From: Glebionis coronaria
Lineage: Eukaryota; Streptophyta; Magnoliopsida; Asterales; Asteraceae
Assembly: GCA_025667525.1 (NCBI GenBank)
Contig: CM046879.1
Location: forward strand, 358,112,752-358,176,751
DNA: 64,000 nt
Direction of reading: 5' to 3'
The stretch's first letter is position 1, and every line of letters begins with the position of its first letter. Positions 47,275-60,752 of this stretch are shown here, one piece after another. Made by a program: the position numbers and the translations under genes. The notes under the pieces were generated by a model, which saw only the letters and a list, made by a program, of their open reading frames with translations, had not been told where the DNA came from and ran no database searches.

Positions 47275-50200
47275 TGTAACACCCCCGAATTTACTCAATT
47301 CAATACAGCGGAAGACTAGTTGGTGTTACGGGATAGCACATTACTCACATCATAGACAACGCTTAAAAATCGCGTCGTTTAATAATAAAGCATTTCCATT
47401 CATAAATATCAAATTTACATAGGTCCCAAGTCATATTATTTCATACAAAGTTTTACAAAGAATTTGAATGGTAATTTGTTGTTTAAGTGCGGGCCATGAA
47501 TTCTTGTTGTCTTCCCGAGAATTACCTTCAAGTACCTGAGATAAAACATGTTAAAAGAAAAGGTCAGCGATAACGCCGAGTGAATTCATAGAGTTTAATA
47601 AAATCCATCAATATAACATCAGTATAAAATTATTACCCAAAATCATTTTGTACAAATCATTGTAATAGGCCATAAAATAGCCAAAGTCATTTTATACGAA
47701 TCCTTATTAAAATTATAATATAGGCTTTCGCCTTCAAAATCATTATACGAACCATTGTCGTTAAAAACATCATACAATACGTTTTATAACGTTGTATAGA
47801 TTAAATAAAAACCGTTATATGAATATGGTTATATAAAACCAAAACACAAACATAATATCAATAGTATGACCCCGTATTGCTAGTCAGGCAATACATCTTA
47901 ATTCGGTGCGTATAGCAGTATTTCGTTAATTGGATTATTATAAGCCGCATGACATTGTTACCTTACTACAACAAACAACGGGTAGCTAACCCGACAATCA
48001 TTTGCCCATCTAAATTAGCGTGTAGTCACAATAATCATGCTTGTGTAAATCTTCTCATACATAAATTCGCTTACCAATCAATGTGGCACGACGGGGATCA
48101 ACCGTCAAGGCGCGAACTGGGGTGATCGTCCCCAAATAGTACTATTATATGCATAAGCGTCTACCAAATCCCGGTAGTTCACAATTCATGCTAATGGGAC
48201 TTTTAGTGACATAACCTAACTTTAATAATCCATTTCATTTCATCTATCGGGTCATTGAATCATTCATCGGGTCATACAATCATTCGGGTCCAAATCAATA
48301 AACAAACAATCGGGACAACTAGTGTCCTATTTCATAAAAACTAACATGTTATCTCCCTCGTGGGTTTATAAAACATTTTATAAAAACATTTAAAAGAGTG
48401 CGAGGCTATGAACTCACGTTGATGTGGGAAGGCGGGTTATCGGCAATTCGGACGTACGGTACGTGCTTCAATCATGGAAACCTAGACAAATTATACTCGT
48501 CTTAGACTTTTGTCCAATGACTTTATCAAAATAACAATTATGTATACCTATGATGATTTTATATATATGGTGATCAAGTGGGTTTATATATTCTCATTTA
48601 CTCATTTTAGTGTTATGTGTCGATAACTTTTATACTAGTTTACTAGTTTTACCTATTTACATATTTTAAGTCCAATAAACTTATTATAAGTTTTTTAACT
48701 TGTATTAATCCATTTCATACTTGTATTATCAGTATTTATATTTTACAAGTTGGGCCCAAATGGGTTAAGCCCAATAAATAACTTTATAAGTGTTTTAGCC
48801 CATTTTGTTGTATTATTAGTCCAATAACGTTAACTTAGCCCGTTAATGTCCGTATGTTATATAGTTCGGGTTTTATCGGTTTTTACTTGTTATATATGTT
48901 TATATATCAGTATATGAGTTTATAAAAGTTTACATTAGACGGGTCCAATCGTCTATGTTTTATTTAACAAAAACGTTAATTTTACGGTAATAGCCAAAAA
49001 AGTCGTAAAAATCATGTTTATAGTTTTATAACTTATAAAACTTATCAAACTATCATTTTTATAAAATGTCCATTTATTTAGCCTTATAAATATTTATATA
49101 AATGTATTATATAAGTTAGTGGGTTTTAATTCACATTTTATACTATTTTTATTTGAGTGCTTATATAATACTATTATACTTTAATTTCCCAAAATCTAAT
49201 TTTTACTTTCTCTTTCACCATTTTTACCCTCTCTTGAGTTCTACAAAGAGATAGAAGCTCATTTTTGGACACCATAAACTACATGATATGTGCTACAATT
49301 AACTTAGTTTTAGCTACTGCTCAATCCAACTCTAAATATCCTTAACAGTCTGTCCAAAACTGACTATTCAGATTGGTACTCTAAACTTGTTTTGATCATA
49401 TCTCACTAATTATAATGATTCCATTGCATGGCCAACTCTCACATGTGTATGATATCTTATACTTACTGTAAATGGATTCTACTTTATCATTTTATCAGTT
49501 CATAACTTGGTTACTTACTGTTTTTATACAGCCAACAATTTAAGCAAGATTTTAGCCTTGTTTCTTATGGTTTTTCATCTTTTTAATCATATTTATCAAC
49601 ACTTGATCCCCACACAACATTTTTATCATCATATATTCATCATATACATATACAATAAGAAAGAAAATACATGATTACATAATAAAAATAACAAGAGGAT
49701 GGGAAGAACAATCTCAATACCACCAAAGTGATGAAAAGATGGGGTTGATGATGAACAAGACTTGGTTTTGGGTAACCAATCTTATGAGATATCAACATCA
49801 CTTCTAGGATCACCAAGTATTTGTAGAATCCTCCAAAAATCAGCCCTTGTTCTTCATGAAAACTCCTTGAGAAATCAGCCCCAAACTCCCTTGAAAACTC
49901 CTTTTTACATGTTAAGATCACCTCCAATCTTTATAACTTCAATGGGTTTTCATCATATGTAAATTATACATATGATTTATGATTGTATCAAGATCAAATT
50001 GAGGTTGTTTTGGGTGAATATGGGACGAAAATAATAGAGAGAGATGAGAGAAATTAGTGGTTTTGCATGTATGTTTTTGTGAGGAAATGGTTTAGCAAAG
50101 TGGTTTAGGGAAAATATATACAAGTGTTAAGCTTCCTTGTGAAGCTTTTGACACATCATTGATGTGGTGGAGCTTCCTTAGCCTTTCCATATTAGTGGGG

Positions 50201-50715
50201 TGGGGCAAAACTTGTTTTGTCTCATCCCACTAATTTACGGGTATTCCTCGATTTGGGTGCCCTCAGGTCGTTTTACGAAAAACGTTTTTATTAATTATGA
50301 ATCAATGGCACAAAACGAATCTAATAAAAATTGTCTCATCAAAAACGGAGTTCGAAAACGTAAATACGTAATCCTAAGGTTTCCGGTTTAGTCGTAAAGG
50401 ACGTTAAAATAAAATCGTAAGTCCTAATCTCTTCTCGTGAATTTGTGAGTTTATGAACCAACACAAATTTAAAACTCCAAAATAATATTCACGGATAAAT
50501 TTATTTTTTGAAATGTCGAACTGTCACCAAAACGGTGTATGTAAACGTAAGCACGTAACGTAGAGTCCTCCGGTTTAAACGTAGTCGATGCTACTTCAAG
50601 ACGTAAATCCAAATTTCTTCCCAAAAATAAGTGAGTTCATAATATAACATTAAAATAATGTTTTTAAATAATATTTGAAAATAAAATATCAACCATAAAT
50701 TGACGGATTGTCACA
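47275..50715 (-). repeat. 3' LTR (LTR-C) of copy 2
   Basis: 3441 bp, TGTAACACCC...GATTGTCACA on the plus strand. An open frame of 95 codons (49640-49927, minus) overlaps a frame also open in LTR-B and LTR-D, but it lacks an upstream ATG. Confidence 0.93.
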
Positions 50716-50753
50716 GCATTTACCCCTAAACAGGATCTTTGTCCTCAAAGATC
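50716..50753 (-). other. pre-LTR hairpin and polypurine tract (copy 2)
   Basis: GATCTTTG-TCCT-CAAAGATC at 50734-50753 is the same perfect hairpin as in copy 1 (AGGA loop on the sense strand). The polypurine tract is at 50716-50732, next to LTR-C. Confidence 0.88.
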
Positions 50754-53700
50754 ATCTTATATTACTACTCACTTCTTATAGAGTTAAAGCCATGTGGGTA
50801 TTTCCTCCACATCCGATCTTTTCTCATAAGTGTAATCCATTACGATATGCGAGTTTCATCAAACATAACTACGGGAATAAGATCAGGCTTAATGTTGACT
50901 TACTTTCTCTATCCATTTCACGGGTTTTTGATGAATGCAACTTTTCGCCGATCTAAACTTTATCAAGAAGTAATCAGATTTTCACTTGATAGATATTTAT
51001 CAAGTTAGATATACAAAACATAATTCACGCATTTCTTGAAGTCCTAGGGTAGATCCAGCTTATATGCCTTTTATACCAACTTTTACATCATCTCTATGGT
51101 CCCATACAGTGGGGACTTATATCCCATGATCTTTCAGATCATCTATTCAATTTCCATGGTTAAAATTTTTGGCATAACCTCGCTAACCGTCTGGCACTTC
51201 AAGATCTACATTTCATATTCACATAACCTCCTGCCCACTACCGGCAGTCAGTAATAAGATCCTAATTTCAACAATCATTTCAGGTCTCGCGGTTTGGGTA
51301 TTTCGTAAGGTTAGGTTCGCCATCATAGGAAACCTTAAACCTAAAAGACATGTCCAACTACAATGGGTGTATGTCGGGTGTCTTCATCACAACTCCTGCT
51401 TACAGATGCTCTAATAATTAGATCATAACAAGATTCGATCTTGATCCTAATACGATAATTATAAATGATAATCTCTACAAAGGAAAGCGATTATACGGTT
51501 TATTACCAAAGGTCAATCATTCAAGCATAAAACAACACTTATAGTATTTTGTATCGCTACTTTACCTCGTCCCTTCGATTTGGGGTGGTAAACAGTACTC
51601 TCTTCAAGATTCGTTCTCAATGACTCCTGAGCAAATCTCTAGAAATTCGATACGAAGCGAGGATCTTGATAGAGATGATCGATACAGGCACACCATGTTT
51701 ACACAACTCCTTTAAATATAAAAGAGTCAATTTCTTCATCAAGAGTCTATCATTAACAGGACTGATATTAGCAGATTTGGTCAGTCTGTCGACGATGACC
51801 TAAATCGAATCAAATTCAGATGATGACCTTTGTAATAGCTAGATGTTTACTAATGTATGAGGCGGTGTATGCCTTCATAATTTACCATCAATACAACTTC
51901 TTCTGATAATGATACATTAAATCAGAAATAACAGGAATAGAATACTTATACTTACGAGATTCCAACATAACTATATCTCACAATCCTCCATATTTAGACA
52001 ATCACAAGTGGCCTTTTAATCATTTAGCGCCATCGACTTCTCAATTCTAATGGTTCACATTAGCCGCTAACCCCCTTTTATTATTTATATTATCCTTCTT
52101 ATAAGCATCGGCTATATTTTTATATTGTTCGGCAATTTATTTTGCACAGTCATTATTAGGGAACACATCCTAATTGGTTCTTTATCCTTTCTGTATAATG
52201 TGTCGGTATCTACATTCACCTTTCCTGATGAAATAATTATTATGTCTACAATTTACTCAGAAATTCTTTCTTCATATTTTCTAAGTTTTAGTTTCGTCTC
52301 AACTATCATTTTTATTAGTTTTGCTCAATCCGACGTTTTAAAGCGTCGATAATTATTACACGTAAATTAACAACAAATATTAAGTTTTTATGAAACGTAA
52401 ACGTTAAAAGTTTTAAATTCCTTAGCTCGACCAATTATATAAAGATATTCAAAATAAATTTGAATTTTAGTTAACACGATTTTCGGTTGATTTATTGAAA
52501 ATAATTAATAAGATTTGTAAATGTTCGAAAAATCTTTGGTTGTACTTTGGTCAAAATTTTCTTAGTTGAAAAGCAAAAATTATCGTTTCAAATTTCAAGT
52601 CATGGTTTAAAAGGTTTCCTCAATCCCTCTTAGGTTGTCTTGAGGTATACACAAACATTTACCCCTAAACAGGAGTTTTGTTAAATGATTTGTGTATAAG
52701 GGAATAATCCCTTAAAATCCTTTGTTAAAACATTTGTCAAAAAAATATTTCCGTTTTCTTTTTGGTAAAACCCAAAGTCTTAATGGCTCTAATCTTTGAA
52801 AAGTCAATATATTCCATTTTCTATTAATCACACGGTCAAATAATGTAAAGGATTAAGTCTTAAATCACATGTTAAATATTCAGGGTACAGGTTTTCGTTG
52901 TTCGGCCAACTTAGGGCAGTCTATAAATAATTATTAACTCCTTCCTGTTCTTATAAACAAACAGATGGTCCTTAATGATCACAAGCATGAATTTATCAAA
53001 TTACAGCCTTCACACGTGATTCACCCAATTTATGGATGCTACATGTGTATTAGTCAATCCAAATGACATCACGTGAAACTCATAATGTTCATTACAAGTA
53101 CCGGATGTAGTGATCGGAATAGATAATCTTTTTCGCGGACGCGAAGTTGATGATAACCATGTCGTGGATCAAATCTTTAGAACATACGATACAACCTTGT
53201 AAATGATCGAACAATCTATCATCTTGGGTAGTGGATATAGATTTTTAATCTTCAATTTACCTAGTTCACGGTAATCAATAAATATAAGAAATAATAACAC
53301 CATAGCTCTTCATGATGATGAGCTTGGTAGGATAAAAGCTTTCTCCGACAACTCTCTCAGTTGTACGGTAATTCTTTTAATTCACCAACAAATATCTCCT
53401 AAAGTTTCAGATAACAGACACATCTTTTAATAAATTCATATTAAGTTCTTTCTAGATTATAATATCTATGACTAGTTCATAACCATTCACGGTATAATTT
53501 CAAGTCTAAATGCAGGATATGGTCATCCATCAAGAATTATTTAGATCACTTTTGATAATCAACATCTTATCTTTTAGGAGAATTCTACTCGAGTTCCCAT
53601 CAATTAAGACAATGTCGTCATGTCATAATCAATCAATCCATTCTACTGGAACTATCAACTTTTCAGTTTTATTACCGTCGATAAGATGTGAACTTCTCAA

Positions 53701-55950
53701 AAGACTAGTAATAACTCATAATCCTTCACAAATTCAAGGATATCAGGAGACATAACTAACCTTAAAAGAGTAAGGTTAACGCATAATCTACGCGAGAGAA
53801 TTTCAAATCAGATACAGATGAAAACATTTAACGAATATGAATATATCCCATGTTTTCATAATTTGATTACGCATTCGAAAGCTCCTCGGATCGTTACCCA
53901 AGTCATTCAAATGAAACCAAATCAAAAGAAATGATAAGAACGTCGATACATCCGGTCGGGTATCAACACTCGGTAATCAGATACTTTTCCTAAGAATCTC
54001 ACTACGGGAGAATTGGACAAGAAAGAATTGTCAATTGTCAAATAAGACGATTTCCACAGATGAGTAAATTCGACTCAGAAGAATAGATGCTACAGGCACA
54101 TATGTAGGTGTCCCTAACACTATGTCCTTATTTTTCACTTCTTGCAGATCTCATAAATTTTAATCTTTCACAATCTTCAAAGAAAATTTAGTGTTTATTA
54201 ATCAGTTTATGGTGACTACTAATCAGCCTTGCATGGTCCATTCCAAATTGTATGTAGGCGCGCAACTATATACAATTTCAAGATTAACGATGCAATACTC
54301 AGTTCATCAAAATTTTATCATCATGTTTATAATAAAAACATTTTCATGCTTAATTCTTAAATAAGAATCAAAAATAAATTTACAAAGATTTTCTTTGTTA
54401 TGAAAACAATTAAGTTTTCCAAGGTGTTTTATAAACAAATTCATTTCGATAACGATCACTTATAAATCTCACTTTGAATAATCCTTATAGTGATGAAAAT
54501 TCAATTTTTCTCAAGGGATACTGTTTTATCTTATAAAAATAATGAGTGATCTGCAAAAGAGTGATGAAAAGTTTTTCACCAAGAACTAACTACAATATAT
54601 CAGGAAATGAGCTTAGCCAGTTAATCATGAGGTTCATGACCTCGATGGCACTCAAAAAAGAATAATCCACAACGTAACTTAATTCGAGATGAGTACTTGT
54701 TCAATGGTTGCATCACTAATGCGAGCATTAGGATGAAGCAATAAAAGATAGATAACATCGATACATGTAGGATTTAGCAATCAAAGGTAGTCTTTTCATT
54801 AATCACAAACAAGTCAAAATTGCACCGTAACACATTACGTGTCACTATGTCATACAATTCCAAGAACTCATCCTACCAATTGATGTCTCAGTTAGGTTAG
54901 GGATTATTTTTTTAAAAGATACCACAATGAATACTAATCTACATGCGTCATGGGAGTTCCACCTGTCCCGGAAGATCCATCGGTCCCAATTCAGAAGAAG
55001 ATTTCTTCAATTTATTTCTTGGACACTGGGCATCCTCGTTAGTGGACAATGGCCTAGGAACAACTCTTAACACAAACTAACAATCATTTAAAACCTTATA
55101 ATTCAATCACAGGACTCAACAACTTCCTCTTAACAATTTGTTATCCATATGTGTTAAATTTTACTTTATTCAAGTTTCAACCAACTTATACTCAATTCGA
55201 TATCCTACCTCATTCTCCAGTACTTTCAACCTTATTCTTAGGCCTTAATAGGCAATAAATGCTCGATATGAACAACACTTAATTTCCAATCCTATAGCTT
55301 TTACAACAATAGTTATCAAATGAGTCACTAGTCTGAAATGAATCACACATTCAATTAGACTTCTCGGAAAGGTACTAGTGGCATGAGGCTTTTGCGTAAT
55401 GGTTCCAATGACAGCCTCAAGTGCAACATTCACCCTTTCGATTTCAATTTAAGAATTGGATGACAACGAATCAGATGACATCTTTCTAGGTGGTAACGTT
55501 TTGTCAAACTCCACTCTATAAGGAAAGATCGTCATGACATCGATATCAACCATTTGTTGGGATATCAACCATTTGTTGGGATCATAAATATCCACAACTT
55601 GGTTTAAATCTAGGATAGCTAGAATTCCTACGAGAATAACTTCGATTAATTTACTAGGGGATTTAGGGTTCCTTGTGACAATCTACGTCGTATAAATACC
55701 TCGTATAAATATTAAAATAATCATCAAACAATCATGTAATAAAATTACATCATATATATATAATCCAAGTTATATATATACTAAAATAACACTTCTCAGT
55801 CTGGCCTTGTCGGTAACTCGGGAATTCTTCGGTACCGTTATAGTCAAAAGATTTTTAGACATTTTTAGAAAAATATTTTTAGTTAAAAGATTTTGAAATG
55901 TTTTATTCAAAACCTTTGGTTTTAAAAATCTTTCGTTCTCTATAACAAGA
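50754..55950 (-). pseudogene. degraded gag-pol of copy 2
   Basis: Collinear with 12286-17679 of copy 1. Recognisable pieces are integrase (51565-51810), RT with a DYRELGKL segment near 53265 that is better preserved than in copy 1, a deletion of the RT start near 53365, and a possible gag start near 55850. Shared changes at RT positions that are usually conserved indicate a common defective ancestor. Short ORFs on either strand are chance. Confidence 0.72.
52656..52713 (-). other. internal hairpin plus polypurine-like tract (copy 2)
   Basis: Reverse complement of the copy 1 arrangement: the hairpin AAGGGA-ATAA-TCCCTT at 52698-52713 and the tract CATTTACCCCTAAACAG at 52656-52672. It is retained although the surrounding sequence has drifted. 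Confidence 0.8.
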
Positions 55951-55962
55951 GCTCTGGTACCA
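55951..55962 (-). other. primer-binding site, tRNA-Met type (copy 2)
   Basis: GCTCTGGTACCA on the plus strand is the complement of TGGTACCAGAGC, identical to copy 1 and three bases from LTR-D. Confidence 0.88.
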
Positions 55963-55965
55963 AAC

Positions 55966-58900
55966 TGTAACACCCCCGAATTTACTCAATTCAATACAAC
56001 GGAAGACTAGTTGGTGTTACGGGATAGCACATTACTCACATCATAGACAACGCTTAAAAATCGCGTCGTTTAATAATAAAGCATTTCCATTCATAAATAT
56101 CAAATTTACATAGGTCCCAAGTCATATTATTTCATACAAAGTTTTACAAAGAATTTGAATGGAAATTTGTTGTTTAAGTGCGGGCCATGAATTCTTGTTG
56201 TCTTCCCGAGAATTACCTTCAAGTACCTGAGATAAAACATGTTAAAAGAAAAGGTCAGCGATAACACCGAGTGAATTCATAGAGTTTAATAAAATCCATC
56301 AATATAACATCAGTATAAAATTATTACCGAAAATCATTTTGTACAAATCATTGTAATAGGCCATAAAATAGCCAAAGTCATTTTATACGAATCCTTATTA
56401 AAAATATAATATAGGCTTTCGCCTTCAAAATCATTATACGAACCATTGTCGTTAAAAACATCATACAATACGTTTTATAACGTTGTATAGATTAAATAAA
56501 AACCGTTATATGAATATGGTTATATAAAACCAAAACACGAACATAATATCAATAGTATGACCCCGTATTGCTAGTCAGGCAATACATCGTAATTCGGTGC
56601 GTATAGCAGTATTTCGTTAATTGGATTATTATAAGCCGCATGACATTGTTACCTTACTACAACAAACAACGGGTAGCTAACCCGACAATCATTTGCCCAT
56701 CTAAATTAGCGTGTCGTCACAATAATCATGCTTGTGTAAATCTTCTCATACATAAGTTCGCTTACCAATCAATGTGGCACGACGGGGATCAACCGTCAAG
56801 GCGCGAACTGGGGTGATCGTCCCCAAATAGTACTATTATATGCATAAGCGTCTACCAAATCCCGGTAGTTCACAATTCATGATAATGGGACTTTTAGTGA
56901 CATAAACTAACTTTAATAAAATCCATTTCATTTCATCTATCGGGTCATTTAATCATTCATCGGGTCATACAGTCATTCGGGTCCAAATCAATAAACAAAC
57001 AATCAGGACAACTAGTGTCCTATTTCATAAAAACTAACATGTTATCTCCCTCGCGGGTTTATAAAACATTTTATAAAAACATTTAAAAGAGTGCGAGGCT
57101 ATGAACTCACGTTGATGTGGGAAGGCGGGTTATCGGCAATTCGGACGTACGGTACGTGCTTCAATCACGGAAACCTAGACAAATTATACTCGTCTTAGAC
57201 TTTTGTCCAATGACTTTATCAAAATAACAATTATGTATACCTATGATGATTTTATATATATGGTGATCAAGTGGGTTTACATATTCTCATTTACTCATTT
57301 TAGTGTTATGTGTCGATAACTTTTATACTAGTTTACTAGTTTTACCTATTTACATATTTTAAGTCCAATAAACTTATTATAAGTTCTTTAACTTGTATTA
57401 ATCCATTTCATACTTGTATTATCAGTATTTATATTTTACAAGTTGGGCCCAAATGGGTTAAGCCCAATAAATAACTTTATAAGTGTTTTAGCCCATTTTG
57501 TTGTATTATTAGTCCAATAACGTTAACTTAGCCCGTTAATGTCCGTATGTTATATAGTTCCGGTTTTATCGGTTTTTACTTGTTATATATGTTTATATAT
57601 CAGTATATGAGTTTATAAAAGTTTACATTAGACGGGTCCAATCGTCTATGTTTTATTTAACAAAAACGTTAATTTTACGGTAATAGCCAAAAAAGTCGTA
57701 AAAATCATGTTTATAGTTTTATAACTTATAAAACTTATCAAACTATCATTTTTATAAAATGTCCATTTATTTATCCTTATAAATATTTATATAAATGTAT
57801 TATATAAGTTAGTGGGTTTTAATTCACATTTTATACTATTTTTATTTGAGTGCTTATATAATACTATTATACTTTAATTTCCCAAAATCTAATTTTTACT
57901 TTCTCTTTCACCATTTTTACCCTTTCTTGAGTTCTACAAAGAGATAGAAGCTCATTTTTGGACACCATAAACTACATGATATGTGCTACAATTAACATAG
58001 CTTTAGCTACTGCTCAATCCAACTCTAAATATCCTTAACAGTCCGTCCAAAACTGACTATTCAGATTGGTACTCTAAACTTGTTTTGATCATATCTCACT
58101 CATTATAATGATTCCATTGCATGGCCAACTCTCACATGTGTATGATATCTTATACTTACTGTAAATGGATTCTACTTTATCATTTTATCACTTTATAACT
58201 TGGTTACTTACTGTTTTTATACAACCAACAATTTAAGCAAGATTTTAGCCTTGTTTCTTATGGTTTTTCATCTTTTTAATCATATTTATCAACACTTGAT
58301 CCCCACACAACATTTTTATCATCATATATTCATCATATACATATACAATAAGAAAGAAAATACATGATTACATAATAAAAATAACAAGAGGATGGGAAGA
58401 ACAATCTCTATACCACCAAAGTGGTGAAAAGATGGGGTTGATGATGAACAAGACTTGGTTTTGGGTAACCAATCTTATGAGATATCAACATCACTTCTAG
58501 GATCACCAAGTATTTGTAGATTCCTCCAAAAATCAGCCCTTGTTCTTCATGAAAACTCCTTGAGAAATCAGCCCCAAACTCCCTTGAAAACTCCTTTTTA
58601 CATGTTAAGATCACCTCCAATCTTTATAACTTCAATGGGTTTTCATCATATATAAATTATACATATGATTTATGATTGAATCAAGATCAAATTGAGGTTG
58701 TTTTGGGTGAAAATGGGACGAAAATAAGAGAGAGAGATGAGAGAAATTAGTGGTTTTGCATGTATGTTTTTGTGAGGAAATGGTTTAGCAAAGTGGTTTA
58801 GGGAAAATATATACAAGTGTTAAGCTTCCTTGTGAAGCTTTTGACACATCATTGATGTGGTGGAGCTTCCTTAGCCTTCCCATATTAGTGGGGTGGGGCA

Positions 58901-59408
58901 AAACTTGTTTTGTCTCATCCCACTAATTTACGGGTATTCCTCGATTTGCGTGCCCTCGAGTCGTTTTACGAAAAACATTTTTATTAATAATGAATCAATG
59001 GCACAAAACGAATCTAATAAAAATTGTCTCATCAAAAACGGAGTTCGAAAACGTAAATACGTAATCCTAAGGTTTCCGGTTTAGTCGCAAAGGACGTTAA
59101 AATAAAATCGTAAGTCCTAATCTCTTCTCGTAAATTTGTGAGTTTATGAACCAACACAAATTTAAAACTCCAAAATAATATTCACGGATAAATTTATTTT
59201 TTGAAATGTCGGACTGTCACCAAAACGGTGTATGTAAACGTAAGCACGTAACGTAGAGTCCTCCGGTTTAAACGTAGTCGATGCTACTTCAAGACGTAAA
59301 TCAAAATTTCTTCCCAAAAATAAGTGAGTTCATAATATAACATTAAAATAATGTTTTTAAATATAATTTGAAAATAAAATATCAACCACAAATTGACGGA
59401 TTGTCACA
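55966..59408 (-). repeat. 5' LTR (LTR-D) of copy 2
   Basis: 3443 bp, same termini as LTR-C and almost identical to it. Confidence 0.93.
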
Positions 59409-60131
59409 GTACGTGCCTCTTAAGGATAAAGAATTTAAAACGATAGAGGAGAGTATTGACTTTTATGAAGCTTATGCTGAAAAGCAGGATTTGAAGTTAA
59501 AAAATACACACAAAAAAGAAATAGAAGTGGTGAAGTAAAAAGTAAATACATCACGTGTAACCGACATGGGAATATAAAAGATATAAATATCAACACATTG
59601 GTTAGTAGTGGAAAACAAACTAGGCACACGAGGAACCGTATAACAGGTTGCATGGCGCAAATAAAAGTTGATTTAGATTATGTCCGGAAAAAGTATGTTG
59701 TGACTAAGTTTGTTGCTAAGCACAATCATCCCATGATTCCTAAAGAATATAAGCATCTAACGAAGAAACAAAGAAAGATGACTCAAACGGAAAGGTTGTT
59801 TGTAGTCAGAGCTACAACAATGAAACTTGGCGCAACAAAGGCACATACCTTGTTATCTGGCATCAAAGGCGGATCTCAGTATGTTCATGGCACTAGTGAT
59901 AATTTTAAGAATCACATCAGGGATGTTAATTCAATTATAGGAGAAAGTGATGCACAAATGCTTATTAACAAAGATGGAAAATAGGATGAAGTTTGTTCCG
60001 AGATTTACATTTCAGTACAAGATTGAAGATAGCGTATTAGTTGCGATGTTTTGGGCAGACGAAGTTGATAAACGCAACTACGAGGAGTTTGGAGATATTA
60101 TATCTTTTGATGCAACTTTTCGAACAAATAA
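59409..60131 (+). pseudogene. FRS exon 2, second part: FAR1 domain and start of MULE core
   Basis: Begins with the second GTACG copy and continues the exon cut at 47274. It encodes the end of FESPGGSTYWEP..., IEESIDFYEAYAEK, then after a one-base loss the FAR1 zinc domain (YITCNRHGN, ITGCMAQIKV, KHNHPM: Cys/His ligands present). After a linker a one-base gain near 59970 shifts the frame, and the exon ends in the first MULE-core Asp, ISFDATFRTNK. The splice donor is AATAA|GTAAGT at 60131/60132. Confidence 0.83.
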
Positions 60132-60162
60132 GTAAGTTGTCTTTTTTCACATAAATCACATG

Positions 60163-60244
60163 TGACTCATGCATGAGTCAATGACTCATACATGAGTCAC
60201 TGTGACTCATGTATGTAAGTCACACTGACTAATACATGAGTCAT
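60163..60244. repeat. palindromic array in FRS intron 2
   Basis: Three to four units (centres GC, AC, GT) within intron 60132-60285 (GTAAGT...TTTGCAG). Less regular than the arrays in introns 1 and 4. Confidence 0.85.
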
Positions 60245-60285
60245 AGTATGAAATATTATATCTTCTTAATGTATCTGTTTTGCAG

Positions 60286-60544
60286 GTATGACATGGTTTT
60301 TGTACCATTCACTGGGATAGATAACCATAGAAAGTGCGTCAATGTTGGCTTTGGATTGCTTTTAAGAGAAGATACAGAAGCTTATACGTGGCTACTAACA
60401 TCATTCATGACAGCTCACAAAAAACAACCAAAAATGATCGTAACGGATCAAGATGGGGCAATGAAACGAGCAATTGAAGCGGTTTTGAAAGAATCTAAGC
60501 ACAGATTGTGCATGTGGCATATCTTGAAGAAAATCCCAGCAAAG
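60286..60544 (+). pseudogene. FRS exon 3: MULE transposase core
   Basis: Open exon: YDMVFVPFTGIDNHRK, LLREDTEAYTWLL, MIVTDQDGAMKRAIEAV (second catalytic Asp) and the CMWHILKK motif (CxxH). Ends AAAG|GTACTG. Confidence 0.85.
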
Positions 60545-60570
60545 GTACTGATTGTTTGTTATTTATCAGA

Positions 60571-60700
60571 TAACTCATACATGAGTTATAAATATATATA
60601 TGACTCATATATGAGTCACATGACTCATGTATGAGTCAAATGACTCATGTATGAGTCACATGACTCATGTATGAGTCACATGACTCATATATGAATCAGT
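60571..60700. repeat. palindromic array in FRS intron 3
   Basis: About six units, centres AC, AT and GT, with the first unit degenerate, inside intron 60545-60752. Spacers are shorter (CA, AA) than in introns 1 and 4. Confidence 0.87.
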
Positions 60701-60752
60701 GTGAATACATGATATCAAAATATCTTAACATTCATACATTCTTCATTTTCAG

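Larger units (their letters stand above)
47275..59408 (-). mobile_element. Tekay/Del-like Ty3/gypsy element, copy 2
   Basis: 12.1 kb minus-strand element inserted in FRS exon 2 with a perfect 5-bp duplication. LTR-D is the 5' LTR and LTR-C the 3' LTR; the pair differ by about 1% by eye. Primer site, internal hairpin and polypurine tract match copy 1. Its LTRs differ from those of copy 1 by several percent, so it belongs to a sister subfamily. Pol is again unreadable as an ORF. Confidence 0.92.

Noticed and set aside
49640..49927. Open frame of 68-95 codons inside the Tekay-like LTRs (also 18546-18752 and 58408-58620)
   Set aside because: It is sense-oriented and similar in three LTRs, but no ATG precedes it, a stop lies just upstream, LTR-A has a stop in it, and LTR identity alone explains the conservation.
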